Below, piece after piece: positions 1 to 6,461 of a stretch of 6,461 bases of DNA (within the stretch, counting starts at the first letter, position 1; each line of letters starts with the position of its first letter). A model generated the notes under the pieces. That model was not told where the DNA came from, searched no databases, and saw only the letters and a program-made list of their open reading frames with translations. Source of the stretch: Moraxellaceae bacterium (lineage in GTDB: Bacteria; Pseudomonadota; Gammaproteobacteria; Pseudomonadales; Moraxellaceae). The translations under genes and the position numbers were made by a program. The DNA lies in NCBI GenBank assembly GCA_021156385.1, contig JAJNDL010000072.1, positions 1 to 6,461 of the forward strand, in the 5' to 3' direction.

Positions 1-1497
1 GTCGGGCGTGCGCACGGCCTCGGAGTAGACCAGGCGCAGCACCTGGCCCGGCGTGAACTGCCAGTTCAGTGCATAGCGCGGCGAGAAGAAATCGCCGGCA
101 CCTTCGTCGAACTCGCCGTTGCCGCCGACGTTCAGCAGCCACGCCGGCGCAAGGCGCCATTCGCCGTGCGCGAACGTGCGCCAGACGGTGTTTTCACCGA
201 AACCACCGAGATAGACCTGCGAATCGACGCGCGCATTGTCATAGGTCACGCCGAACACAGTGCGGAAATCGGCAGACGGCGACCACGTATCCTGCAGGTC
301 CACCGTCGTGCGGCGCTCGTGCGCGTCGAGACCGGAGCGGAACACGGTCGGGAAGAGCCAGAGCATGGGATCGGAGCCCACCGCCGTGACATAGGAATTC
401 GCCAGCGCCAGCTCCTGCGCGGTCGAGCAGGCGGACGCATCAGGGGGATCGCCGTCCAGCGGTGGCCAGAACAGGCCGTTGGCACAATCCCGGTTGAGCT
501 CGTAGAGCGCCACCAGGTCGGGCCGGAAGGAGGCGCGCGGCAGCCCCACCAGCCAGGGCTCCTCGCGGCGGAAGCGCGAGTGCGCTGCCTGCAGGCGGAC
601 GCGGTTGTCGGCACCGGCATTCTGCTCCCAGGCCAGGCTTGCGAACTTGTTCTCGCGCTCGGCCACGGGCGGCTCGAGGAAGAACGTCGGGCGGTACTGC
701 TGCTGCGCATCCATGCCGGAAAGGCCGAAGGCCAGCTCGAGGCTGCTGTCAGCCTCCGAGGACCAGTTGATCCGGCCGTTCACCGAACGCACTTTCTTGC
801 TGTCGGTGAACTCGCCGAGGCCCGCAGCCTGCTTGGCCGGATCGAGATTCTTCTCGAAGCCGTCGTCACTGCGGCCGGCGACCGTGAGCCGCCAGTCCAG
901 GCCGGCCGTGCGCATGGCCAGGCGCGCCAGGAAATCTTCGATGCCGCCATTGCCGCGGGTGTAGGAAATGCGGGCACGTTCCACGTCGGCCGGATGGCGG
1001 GTCACGATGTTGACCACGGCGAAGAAGCTGTTGGCGCCCCAGGCAGCGGAATTGGGACCGCGGATGACTTCGATGCGCTCGATGTCGGCCAGCTCCAGCG
1101 GCATGCCCAGCCAGTCCACCGACGCCAGCAGCGGCTGGTAGATGGAGCGGCCGTCCACCAGCACCTGCATGCGCCGCGCCAGGTCGGCCGAGGTTCCGTG
1201 GTAGCTGACAAAGGCCTCGTAGCCGGAGTCGTAGCCGACCACCATGCCCGGCACCAGGCGCAACAGCTCGGGAATTTCACGCACCCCGCTCTGCTCGATC
1301 ATCTGGCGATCGATCACGGTGACGGCGGCCGGCACGTCCAGCAGCGGCTGCTGCAGGCGCGTGGCCGTCAGAACGGTGGGAACATCGTCATTGGAAAACG
1401 GGAGGCTGGCCGAATCGTCGGCAACGGCGGTTGACACCAGAAACACTGCGGCAGGCAGCAGGCGCAACACGCCGGGCAAAGTGCGCCGGTGAAGCAT
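1..1497 (-). CDS. TonB-dependent outer-membrane receptor, N-terminal 499 residues (3' end beyond window)
   Basis: The ATG at 1497-1495 opens a frame with no stop to the window edge, so 499 residues are present and the rest of the barrel is missing. Residues 1-26 look like a Sec signal peptide: basic start (MLHRR), hydrophobic core, cleavage probably after AVA before DD. Residues 40-47 (PTVLTATR) fit a TonB-box/plug entry like the TLVVTA of BtuB. The plug domain spans roughly 50-170, with DVPAAVTVIDR (54-64), LVDGRS (113-118) and the diagnostic IERIEVIRGPNSAAWGANS stretch (139-157) leading into VVNIVTR. From about 172 the sequence alternates in barrel fashion, reaching FSPRYALNW and YSEAVRTP near the edge, typical of mid-barrel strands in siderophore/cobalamin-type receptors. 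Such proteins import iron chelates, vitamin B12, sugars or other ligands using ExbBD-TonB energy. The substrate here is unknown. The start is supported by an AGGGGA site 5 nt upstream. I found no frameshift across the 499 codons. Confidence 0.93.
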   Translation of the reverse strand, partial: MLHRRTLPGVLRLLPAAVFLVSTAVADDSASLPFSNDDVPTVLTATRLQQPLLDVPAAVTVIDRQMIEQSGVREIPELLRLVPGMVVGYDSGYEAFVSYHGTSADLARRMQVLVDGRSIYQPLLASVDWLGMPLELADIERIEVIRGPNSAAWGANSFFAVVNIVTRHPADVERARISYTRGNGGIEDFLARLAMRTAGLDWRLTVAGRSDDGFEKNLDPAKQAAGLGEFTDSKKVRSVNGRINWSSEADSSLELAFGLSGMDAQQQYRPTFFLEPPVAERENKFASLAWEQNAGADNRVRLQAAHSRFRREEPWLVGLPRASFRPDLVALYELNRDCANGLFWPPLDGDPPDASACSTAQELALANSYVTAVGSDPMLWLFPTVFRSGLDAHERRTTVDLQDTWSPSADFRTVFGVTYDNARVDSQVYLGGFGENTVWRTFAHGEWRLAPAWLLNVGGNGEFDEGAGDFFSPRYALNWQFTPGQVLRLVYSEAVRTPD

Positions 1498-1502
1498 GAA
1501 TA

Positions 1503-1508
1503 TCCCCT
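1503..1508 (-). promoter_or_regulatory. Ribosome binding site of the TonB-dependent receptor gene
   Basis: On the minus strand AGGGGA lies 5 nt before the ATG at 1497. It supports that ATG, which also gives a signal peptide of normal length. It also shows that the receptor gene has its own translation start and is not coupled to der, which ends 77 nt upstream. Confidence 0.65.
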
Positions 1509-1524
1509 GTCGTACTGCACGTCC

Positions 1525-1547
1525 CGGTGCCTGAAAGTCGCGCACCG
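1525..1547 (-). other. Stem-loop in the leader of the receptor gene
   Basis: CGGTGC (1525-1530) and GCACCG (1542-1547) are exact inverted repeats giving a 6-bp stem with an 11-nt loop. It ends 27 nt before the receptor ATG and 16 nt before its ribosome binding site. No run of U follows it on the minus strand, so it does not look like a complete intrinsic terminator. It may be a transcript-end or leader structure, or chance in GC-rich DNA. The spacer is too short for a cobalamin riboswitch, and I see no Fur-box-like AT-rich palindrome. Confidence 0.3.
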
Positions 1548-1550
1548 AGC

Positions 1551-1570
1551 CTGACGCAAAGGGGCCTCAG
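1551..1570 (-). other. Imperfect stem-loop just after the der stop codon
   Basis: CTGACGC (1551-1557) pairs with GCCTCAG (1564-1570) except for one central mismatch, leaving a 6-nt loop. It lies 4 nt downstream of the der stop on the coding strand. It could protect the 3' end of the operon transcript or slow polymerase, but there is no U tract after it on the minus strand, so it is not a standard Rho-independent terminator. Transcription may therefore continue into the receptor gene, or end by Rho. The weak stem makes this a tentative call. Confidence 0.25.
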
Positions 1571-1574
1571 AAAC

Positions 1575-2975
1575 TCAGCGCTTTTTTTCTCTTTTTTTGT
1601 GGAACTGCACCATCCGGCGGCGGCGTTCGACCTGGGCCGGAGACAACTCGTTCTTGCGGTCCTTGAACGGGTTGTCCCCGGTCTTGAACTCGATGCCGAT
1701 CGGCGTGCCCTCGATACGCAGCACCTTGCGGAACACGTTCTCGAGGTAGCGCTTGTAGGCACCGGGCACGGCCGCAGTCTGGTTGCCGTGGATCACCACC
1801 ACCGGAGGATTTTGCCCCCCCATATGGGCGTAACGAAGCTTTATGCGACGTCCGCCGACCAGAGGCGGTTGGTGCTGCTCGACTGCATCCTGGAGGATCT
1901 GGGTGAGGCGGTTGGTAGCCACCTTGATGCCGGCCGAGGCATGGGCACGTTCGATGGAGGGATAGAGGTCGCCCACCCCGGTGCCATGGCGGGCGGAGAT
2001 CAGGTGGATGCGGGCCCAGGGGATGAAGTCGAGCCGGCGGTCGATGTCCTTCTTGACCATGTCGCGGTCGTACTCGGTCATGCCGTCCCACTTGTTGATG
2101 GCGATGACCAGGGCACGCCCGCTCTGCACTACGAAACCCAGCAGGTGCAGATCCTGGTCGACGATACCCTCGCGCGCATCCAGCACCAGCACCACGACGT
2201 GCGCATCCTTGATGGCCTGGAGGGTTTTGATGACGGAGAACTTCTCGACGCCCTCGTCGACCCGGCCGCGGCGACGCACACCTGCCGTATCGATCAGGGT
2301 ATAACGCTTGTCGCGACGCTCGAAGGGAATGTAGATCGAGTCGCGCGTGGTGCCCGGCATGTCGTAGACCACGACACGCTCTTCCCCGAGCAGGCGGTTC
2401 ACCAGCGTCGACTTGCCGACGTTGGGACGGCCGACGATGGCGATCTTGATACCGGTCTCGGCAGCCGGCGCCTCTTCGGCATCCGGCGGCACGTCGGCCA
2501 GCACTTCCGACATGAGGTGCGAGATGCCGCGGCCGTGGCTGGCGGCGATACCGAAGATCTCGCCCATGCCGAGCTGGTGGAACTCCGCCAGTGCAGCCTC
2601 CTCGTGCACGCCGTCGATCTTGTTGACCACGAGGTGCACGCGCTTGCTGAGGCTGCGCAGCTCGGTGGCGATCTCCTGGTCGGCGGCGGTGAGGCCGGCA
2701 CGCGCATCGACGAGAAAGAAGACGATGCCGGCTTCGTGGATGGCAAGGCGGGACTGCTCGGCCATGTAGGCGTCGATGCCCTCCTCGCCCTCACCGATGC
2801 CACCGGTGTCAATGACGATGAAGGATTTGTCCTCGAACTTCGCATCACCGTACTTGCGGTCGCGCGTAAGCCCCGGCAAGTCGGCGACGAGGGCGTCGCG
2901 GCTGCGCGTGAGCTGGTTGAAGAGGGTGGACTTGCCGACATTGGGTCGGCCCACCAGCGCGATCACGGGTTTCAT
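1575..2975 (-). CDS. der: Ribosome-assembly GTPase Der (EngA), double G-domain
   Basis: Der is an essential GTPase that binds the large ribosomal subunit and acts in its late assembly. Two tandem G domains, the family hallmark, are complete. Domain 1 has GRPNVGKST at 9-17, DTGG at 56-59 and NKID at 118-121. Domain 2 has GRPNVGKST at 182-190, DTAG at 229-232 and NKWD at 294-297. A KH-like domain follows from about 350 to 435, including the conserved HQPPLV (368-373) and VVVIHGNQ (392-399). The protein ends in a basic tail (KKREKKR). At 466 aa it is shorter than E. coli Der (490 aa), mostly because the acidic linker between the G domains (about 162-175) is short. The ATG lies 7 nt after the bamB stop with only a weak Shine-Dalgarno, so translation is probably coupled to bamB. 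The tail is encoded by two A7 runs, including an in-frame A AAA AAG heptamer. Confidence 0.98.
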   Translation of the reverse strand: MKPVIALVGRPNVGKSTLFNQLTRSRDALVADLPGLTRDRKYGDAKFEDKSFIVIDTGGIGEGEEGIDAYMAEQSRLAIHEAGIVFFLVDARAGLTAADQEIATELRSLSKRVHLVVNKIDGVHEEAALAEFHQLGMGEIFGIAASHGRGISHLMSEVLADVPPDAEEAPAAETGIKIAIVGRPNVGKSTLVNRLLGEERVVVYDMPGTTRDSIYIPFERRDKRYTLIDTAGVRRRGRVDEGVEKFSVIKTLQAIKDAHVVVLVLDAREGIVDQDLHLLGFVVQSGRALVIAINKWDGMTEYDRDMVKKDIDRRLDFIPWARIHLISARHGTGVGDLYPSIERAHASAGIKVATNRLTQILQDAVEQHQPPLVGGRRIKLRYAHMGGQNPPVVVIHGNQTAAVPGAYKRYLENVFRKVLRIEGTPIGIEFKTGDNPFKDRKNELSPAQVERRRRMVQFHKKREKKR

Positions 2976-2982
2976 CTGAGTC

Positions 2983-4131
2983 TCAGCGCAATTTCCAGGC
3001 CGTCAGGCGGCCTTTTACATCCCAGGCATAGAGCACGTCGTCGCGTACCGCCAGCGTCACCAGGGGCTTGCCACCGATACGGGCACGACCGCGCACGGCA
3101 CCGTCGCTCTGGGCGAGCAGGTGCACACGGCCTTCATCGTCGCCGACCACGACGAGGTTGCTCAGCACGACCGGATTGGTCAGCACGCGCCAGGCGAAGT
3201 CCGGCTGCTTCCACGCCAGGTCGCCGCTGTCGCGATCCACGGCCAGCACGTTGCCATCGACGTCGGTGACGTAGACATTGCCGAGGCCCTCGGCAATGTC
3301 GTTGACGCTGGAGGTGTCGTACTGCCAGCGGCGGCGACCGGCGTCGACATCGGTGAACGTGAGCTGGGACTGGTAGCCGACGCTGTAGAGCTCGTTGCGG
3401 TCGACCAGCAACAGGTTGGCGACGATGTCGTTCATGCGCTCGAGCTCGGAGCGGCCGTTGTTCGAGGCGGCACGGACCTCCCACTGTTCGGCGCCGGTGG
3501 CGAGGTCGAGGGCAGCCACCTTGCCACTGGAGGTCGCCACGAAGACCCGGCCCTCTGCAATCAGGGGCGACGCATTGGCATGCAGGCTGAGCGGTGGCAC
3601 CAGCGTATTGTAGGTCCAGCGCACTTCACCGGATTCACGCGCCAAGGCATGTACGATGCCATCGGCGGTGAGCGTGACCACCATGTCGGCACTGATTGCC
3701 GGCGCGGCCATCGCCGGAGCGCCCAAAGTGCTCCGCCACAGTTCCTTGCCGTCCGCCTGCGCGAAAGCCACCAGCTCGCCCTTGGCCGTTCCGACCAGGA
3801 CGCTGCCATAGGCGGCGGCAGGGCTGGCGGTGATGGCGAGCCCGGTTTCCCGCTTCCAGACCGGCTTGCCGTCGTCGCGGCCAGCGAGCAACAGCACGCC
3901 GTCTCGGCTGGCCGCCGCGACGTGCTGCTCCGTCACTGCCGGCGCAAGGCGCACGTGGTCCTTGTCGAGCCCGTCGCCGACGGACACCTTCCACAGGCGC
4001 TGCAGGCGCACGGCATCGGCCGGCAGGCCGGGATAGTCCTTGGGCTCGGGTTTGCTCGGCGCACTGCTGCACGCGGCCAGCACCGCGAGCATCAGCAGGA
4101 GTGGAAGCCTGAGGAGGTGTTGGACGCTCAC
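2983..4131 (-). CDS. bamB: Outer-membrane assembly lipoprotein BamB (beta-propeller)
   Basis: BamB is the beta-propeller lipoprotein of the BAM complex; it binds BamA and aids insertion of outer-membrane beta-barrel proteins. The 382-residue product starts with a lipoprotein signal: hydrophobic stretch, then LAAC at 18-21, making Cys21 the lipidated residue. Ser follows at +2, so no Asp-type inner-membrane retention signal is present. From about residue 45, PQQ-like propeller repeats recur with a Gly-x-x-x-Trp pattern: GKPVW (88-92), GKELW (128-132), GEVRW (168-172), GAEQW (213-217), GRRRW (265-269) and GDLAW (303-307). The segment [10 protein letters not shown] (227-236) falls where BamB contacts BamA in known structures, which is an inference from alignment memory. 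The length is close to E. coli BamB (392 aa). The start codon is GTG, overlapping the upstream yfgM stop as GTGA; AGGAG lies 11 nt upstream at 4147-4143. The next ATG, codon 14, would destroy the signal sequence, so GTG is chosen. Confidence 0.96.
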   Translation of the reverse strand: MSVQHLLRLPLLLMLAVLAACSSAPSKPEPKDYPGLPADAVRLQRLWKVSVGDGLDKDHVRLAPAVTEQHVAAASRDGVLLLAGRDDGKPVWKRETGLAITASPAAAYGSVLVGTAKGELVAFAQADGKELWRSTLGAPAMAAPAISADMVVTLTADGIVHALARESGEVRWTYNTLVPPLSLHANASPLIAEGRVFVATSSGKVAALDLATGAEQWEVRAASNNGRSELERMNDIVANLLLVDRNELYSVGYQSQLTFTDVDAGRRRWQYDTSSVNDIAEGLGNVYVTDVDGNVLAVDRDSGDLAWKQPDFAWRVLTNPVVLSNLVVVGDDEGRVHLLAQSDGAVRGRARIGGKPLVTLAVRDDVLYAWDVKGRLTAWKLR

Positions 4132-4841
4132 GAGGACTTGGACTCCTGGTCCGCCTTGTCACCCGGCTTGGCGGCCGCTTCCTTCTTCTCGGGAGGCGCG
4201 ACACCGACGTCGGCCATCTTCAGCTCGAGCACGGGGCGGCGTTCGTTGCGCTCCAGCAGCGCCAGCGCGGCAGCCTCGTAAGCCTTGCGGGCCTCGGCAA
4301 TCTTGCCCTGGACCTGGTAGACGTCCCCCTTGAGTTCTTCGACGGTGGGAAGGAAAGCCTTGTCATTTTCCTTGTTCAGCAGCGCCAGGGCGGCATCGTA
4401 CTGCTTCTGCGCCACGAGCATGCGTGCCAGACGCGTGGTGACGAGCAGGCGCTCGGCTTCCCCCGGCTTCTGGTCCAGCACCCAGCGCAGCTGCTTTTCG
4501 GCTTCCTTGTAGTCGGCGCGGTCCGCCGCCTGGCGAGCCAGCAGGAGGCCGGCGTTGAGCGCGTACGGCGTCTTCGCATGATCTTCCTTCAGTGCCTTGC
4601 CGAGACGCTGCACTTCGGTGTTGGCCGCCTTGTCGTCCGGATTGAGCTGACTGCGCTGCACGGCTGTCATCATTTCCCGGAACACCGTGGCCGCCTGCGT
4701 GGATTGCTCGAGGCGGCTCTTCTCCCAGAATTTCCAGCCGCCGATCACTGCCAGCGCCAGGGCAAGACCGATCAGGATCGGCATGCCGTAGTCCTTGAAG
4801 AAACGTTTCAGGTTTTCCAGTTCTTCTTCTTGCGTACTCAC
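4128..4841 (-). CDS. yfgM: YfgM-like inner-membrane protein with periplasmic tetratricopeptide region
   Basis: The 237-residue product has a short cytoplasmic N-terminus (STQEEELENLKRFFKDYG), one membrane helix at about 20-36 (PILIGLALALAVIGGW) and a periplasmic helical region of TPR type. This is the YfgM architecture; E. coli YfgM (206 aa) associates with the SecYEG translocon and PpiD and takes part in periplasmic chaperoning. The helical repeats are visible around YALNAGLLLARQAADRADY and in the later stretch ending GKIAEARKAYEAAAL. The protein ends in an Ala/Lys/Glu-rich tail (about 210-237) beyond the usual C-terminal VLELKMADV-like end. The frame is open upstream to 4955, but that part overlaps hisS and reads as no known domain. 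The GTG at 4841 has AAGGAG 6 nt upstream and gives the family's normal N-terminus. The stop overlaps the bamB start by 4 nt. The position between hisS and bamB is the classic yfgM locus. Confidence 0.93.
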   Translation of the reverse strand: MSTQEEELENLKRFFKDYGMPILIGLALALAVIGGWKFWEKSRLEQSTQAATVFREMMTAVQRSQLNPDDKAANTEVQRLGKALKEDHAKTPYALNAGLLLARQAADRADYKEAEKQLRWVLDQKPGEAERLLVTTRLARMLVAQKQYDAALALLNKENDKAFLPTVEELKGDVYQVQGKIAEARKAYEAAALALLERNERRPVLELKMADVGVAPPEKKEAAAKPGDKADQESKSS

Positions 4842-4847
4842 GTGCTG

Positions 4848-4853
4848 CTCCTT
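4848..4853 (-). promoter_or_regulatory. Ribosome binding site that fixes the GTG start of yfgM
   Basis: On the minus strand AAGGAG sits 6 nt before the GTG at 4841-4839, in the 32-nt spacer after the hisS stop. It is the best Shine-Dalgarno site in the window. It argues against starting the same frame at 4955, which would overlap the end of hisS by about 80 nt and add a tail of arginine-, glycine- and proline-rich residues in front of the membrane protein. Confidence 0.75.
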
Positions 4854-4873
4854 GTGCCGGCCGCGCCAGCTGT

Positions 4874-6151
4874 TCAAAGCGTATGGTTTTCTCTGAGGAA
4901 GGCAGCCACCTCGGACTGCGCCAGGGATTGTTGCTCGCGCTCCTCGCGCAGCCACTTGACGCTGACCGTGCCTTTCTCCACTTCATCCTGGCCCAGCACC
5001 AGCGCGAAGCGCGCACCGGACTTGTCGGCCTTCTTGAATTGCGACTTGAAACTGCCGCCGCTGCAGTTGACCAGCACGCGCAAATCCGGCAATGCATCGC
5101 GCAGCGTTTCGCCTAGCAGCAGCGCTGCCGGTGCGGTGCCATCTCCGACCGCGGCCACGAACACGTCGGCCTCGGAGCTTTCGGTTTCGGCGTGGACCGC
5201 GGCATGCAGCAGCAAGAGACGCTCCAGGCCGATGGCAAATCCTATCGCCGGCGTGTGCTGCCCGCCGAGCTGCTCGACGAGACCGTCGTAGCGGCCGCCG
5301 GCACAGACCGTACCTTGGGCACCGAGTTCACTCGTCACCCACTCGAAAACGGTCTTGTTGTAGTAATCGAGGCCGCGCACCAGGCGCGGATTCAGCACGT
5401 AAGCCACACCAGCAGCATCGAGCACGGCGCGCAGCCCGTCGAGATGCCGGCGCGAATCCGGACCAAGGAAATCGGTCAGCGTCGGGGCAGCTTCAAGGAT
5501 CTTCTGCGTCGCCGGATCCTTGCTGTCCAGGATGCGGAGCGGATTGCTGGCGAGTCGGCGCTGCGAGTCTTCGTCCAGCGTCTCGCGATGTTTTTCCAGG
5601 TACTGCACGAGCGCACTGCGGAACCGGGCTCGCTCGTCGAGTTCGCCCAACGAATTGAGTTCGAGCCGGACGGCCTTCTCCAGCCCCAGCGAGCGCCACA
5701 GGCGAGCCGTCATCAGGATAATCTCGGCATCGATGTCGGGGCCCGACATGCCGAAGGTTTCCACGCCCAGCTGGTGGAACTGGCGATAGCGCCCCTTCTG
5801 CGGCCGCTCGTAGCGGAACATCGGGCCCGTGTACCAGAGACGTTGCGTCTGGTTATAGGTCAATCCGTGCTCCAGTACGGCGCGCACGCAGCCGGCAGTG
5901 CCTTCGGGACGCAGCGTCAGCGACTCGCCACCGCGGTCCGCGAAGGAATACATTTCCTTCTCGACGATGTCGGTGACCTCACCGATGGCGCGTGCAAACA
6001 GCGGCGTGCTTTCCACGATCGGCAGACGAATCTCGTGGTAGCCGTAGGCACGCATGAGGTCGCGCAGTACTGCTTCCACTTCGCCCCAGCGCCAGCTCTC
6101 CGCCGGCAGGATATCGTTGAAACCGCGGATGGCGGTGATCTTCTGGCTCAT
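4874..6151 (-). CDS. hisS: Histidine--tRNA ligase (HisRS), class II
   Basis: HisRS charges tRNA-His with histidine in the cytoplasm, using ATP. The 425-residue protein is nearly the same length as the E. coli enzyme (424). It begins with the typical [10 protein letters not shown] (7-16). Class II motif 1 lies around 41-66 ([19 protein letters not shown]). The substrate-binding TLRPEGT is at 79-85. Motif 2 is at about 111-134 ([19 protein letters not shown]), with Arg113. The histidine-specific HisA loop LVRGLDYYN is at 257-265, with Arg259, matching the catalytic arginines of E. coli. GGRYDGL is at 285-291, and motif 3 ([14 protein letters not shown]) at 302-315. The C-terminal anticodon-binding domain runs from about 328 to 425. 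The start is ATG, 21 nt after the ispG stop, with a weak AGAAG-like site. Nothing needed for activity appears to be missing. Confidence 0.98.
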   Translation of the reverse strand: MSQKITAIRGFNDILPAESWRWGEVEAVLRDLMRAYGYHEIRLPIVESTPLFARAIGEVTDIVEKEMYSFADRGGESLTLRPEGTAGCVRAVLEHGLTYNQTQRLWYTGPMFRYERPQKGRYRQFHQLGVETFGMSGPDIDAEIILMTARLWRSLGLEKAVRLELNSLGELDERARFRSALVQYLEKHRETLDEDSQRRLASNPLRILDSKDPATQKILEAAPTLTDFLGPDSRRHLDGLRAVLDAAGVAYVLNPRLVRGLDYYNKTVFEWVTSELGAQGTVCAGGRYDGLVEQLGGQHTPAIGFAIGLERLLLLHAAVHAETESSEADVFVAAVGDGTAPAALLLGETLRDALPDLRVLVNCSGGSFKSQFKKADKSGARFALVLGQDEVEKGTVSVKWLREEREQQSLAQSEVAAFLRENHTL

Positions 6152-6172
6152 TGTTATTCTGGCTTCTTGTCC

Positions 6173-6461
6173 TTACTGGCCGCGCGCGATGATGCCGCGC
6201 GTGGCGTCGTCCGCCTGCTTCGCGGCCTGGATGGCTTCGTGCTCGCGCACGCGCTCGCGCACCATCTTCTCGATCTCGTCCACCAGCGTGGCTGTCGGAA
6301 TCAGATGGCTCTTCTCGCCATGCCGGTAGACCAGGCTGTTGGGCAGCGCGCCCACCACGCCAATGTCGGCCTCCTTGGCCTCGCCCGGGCCGTTCACCTT
6401 GCAACCGATGACGGACACATCCATCGGCACGCGCACGTCCTCGAGCCGGGCCTCCAGCTCG
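6173..6461 (-). CDS. ispG: 4-hydroxy-3-methylbut-2-en-1-yl diphosphate synthase IspG (GcpE), C-terminal 95 residues
   Basis: IspG reduces methylerythritol cyclodiphosphate to HMBPP in the MEP isoprenoid pathway, using a [4Fe-4S] cluster. Only the C-terminal end is in the window: 95 complete codons plus one base, ending with TAA at 6175-6173. It carries [20 protein letters not shown], the conserved iron-sulfur segment around one cluster cysteine (E. coli has MGCVVNGPGEA). [16 protein letters not shown] and a basic/acidic helix ([19 protein letters not shown]) follow. The other cluster cysteines and the TIM barrel lie beyond the right edge. The C-terminus has a short Ala/Gln/Asp-rich extension ([19 protein letters not shown]) after the conserved part. 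The gene is followed by hisS after 21 nt, as in many Gammaproteobacteria. Confidence 0.96.
   Translation of the reverse strand, partial: ELEARLEDVRVPMDVSVIGCKVNGPGEAKEADIGVVGALPNSLVYRHGEKSHLIPTATLVDEIEKMVRERVREHEAIQAAKQADDATRGIIARGQ

Noticed and set aside
166..1434. Open frame of about 420 codons on the plus strand opposite the receptor gene
   Set aside because: It has low-complexity Arg/Gly/His/Ala content and no motif, and the opposite strand carries an intact TonB-receptor plug and barrel. It is a shadow frame.
1498..1574. Cobalamin riboswitch or Fur-controlled promoter in front of the receptor gene
   Set aside because: The 77-nt spacer is too short for a cobalamin aptamer and contains no AT-rich Fur-like palindrome. 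I could not find a convincing -35/-10 pair either.
1551..1598. Stem-loop plus T-rich tract resembling an intrinsic terminator on the plus strand
   Set aside because: The T runs (1582-1588, 1592-1598) are the complement of lysine codons in der, they lie 11 nt after the weak stem, and no plus-strand gene is present for it to terminate. In the direction of the real genes no U tract follows the stem.
1527..3269. Open frame of about 580 codons on the plus strand opposite der
   Set aside because: It lies antisense to der, whose protein is unmistakable, and its translation is a His/Val/Asp/Gly-rich sequence with no recognisable domain. Long antisense frames are expected in GC-rich genes with strong third-position bias.
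3121..4281. Open frame of about 386 codons on the plus strand opposite bamB and the end of yfgM
   Set aside because: It spans two well-supported minus-strand genes and has no recognisable fold or Shine-Dalgarno support. It is a shadow frame.
4842..4955. Upstream extension of the yfgM frame to a start at 4955
   Set aside because: It would overlap the last 80 or so bases of hisS, the extra residues match no YfgM feature, and a strong AAGGAG precedes the GTG at 4841.
1..6461. Mobile elements, tRNA genes, CRISPR arrays or long repeats
   Set aside because: No transposase or integrase motifs, tRNA cloverleaf, or regularly spaced repeats were seen. The window is almost fully covered by the six genes described.

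Overview
The window is GC-rich proteobacterial chromosome, and every gene I can support lies on the minus strand. Read 5' to 3' on that strand, it holds the end of ispG, complete hisS, a yfgM-like gene, bamB and der, then the first 499 codons of a TonB-dependent outer-membrane receptor that runs off the left edge. The order ispG-hisS-yfgM-bamB-der is a well-known conserved cluster of Gammaproteobacteria, shared in part by Betaproteobacteria. Der (466 aa) and HisRS (425 aa) align closely, from memory, with the E. coli proteins. The high GC and the shortened Der linker argue against an enteric. A GC-rich gammaproteobacterium (Xanthomonadales, Nevskiales or Steroidobacter-like) is my best guess. 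Betaproteobacteria are not excluded, although they usually carry hfq after der, and here a receptor gene follows.

Layout, right to left: positions 6461-6173 are the IspG C-terminus with an iron-sulfur cysteine motif. A 21-nt gap leads to hisS (6151-4874). A 32-nt gap containing a strong AAGGAG site leads to yfgM (4841-4128, GTG start). Its stop codon overlaps the GTG start of bamB (4131-2983) in GTGA. Seven bases later der begins (2975-1575). The tight spacing and one overlap suggest one transcription unit, probably entered upstream of ispG and outside the window. A 77-nt spacer with two small stem-loops (1498-1574) separates der from the receptor gene (1497 to the left edge).

The operon genes serve different housekeeping tasks: isoprenoid precursor synthesis (IspG), tRNA-His charging (HisRS), an inner-membrane protein linked to the Sec translocon and periplasmic chaperones (YfgM), a BAM-complex lipoprotein that helps fold outer-membrane beta-barrels (BamB), and a ribosome-assembly GTPase (Der). 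The receptor would be a client of the Sec/BAM route, but its position next to bamB is not evidence of a functional link. Its substrate cannot be read from the sequence present.

I see no mobile element, tRNA, rRNA, CRISPR array or convincing candidate for an undescribed system. Long open frames on the plus strand are explained as antisense shadows of these GC-rich genes. The most discussable points are the receptor and its leader, the A-rich slippery end of der, and the GTG and overlap starts.
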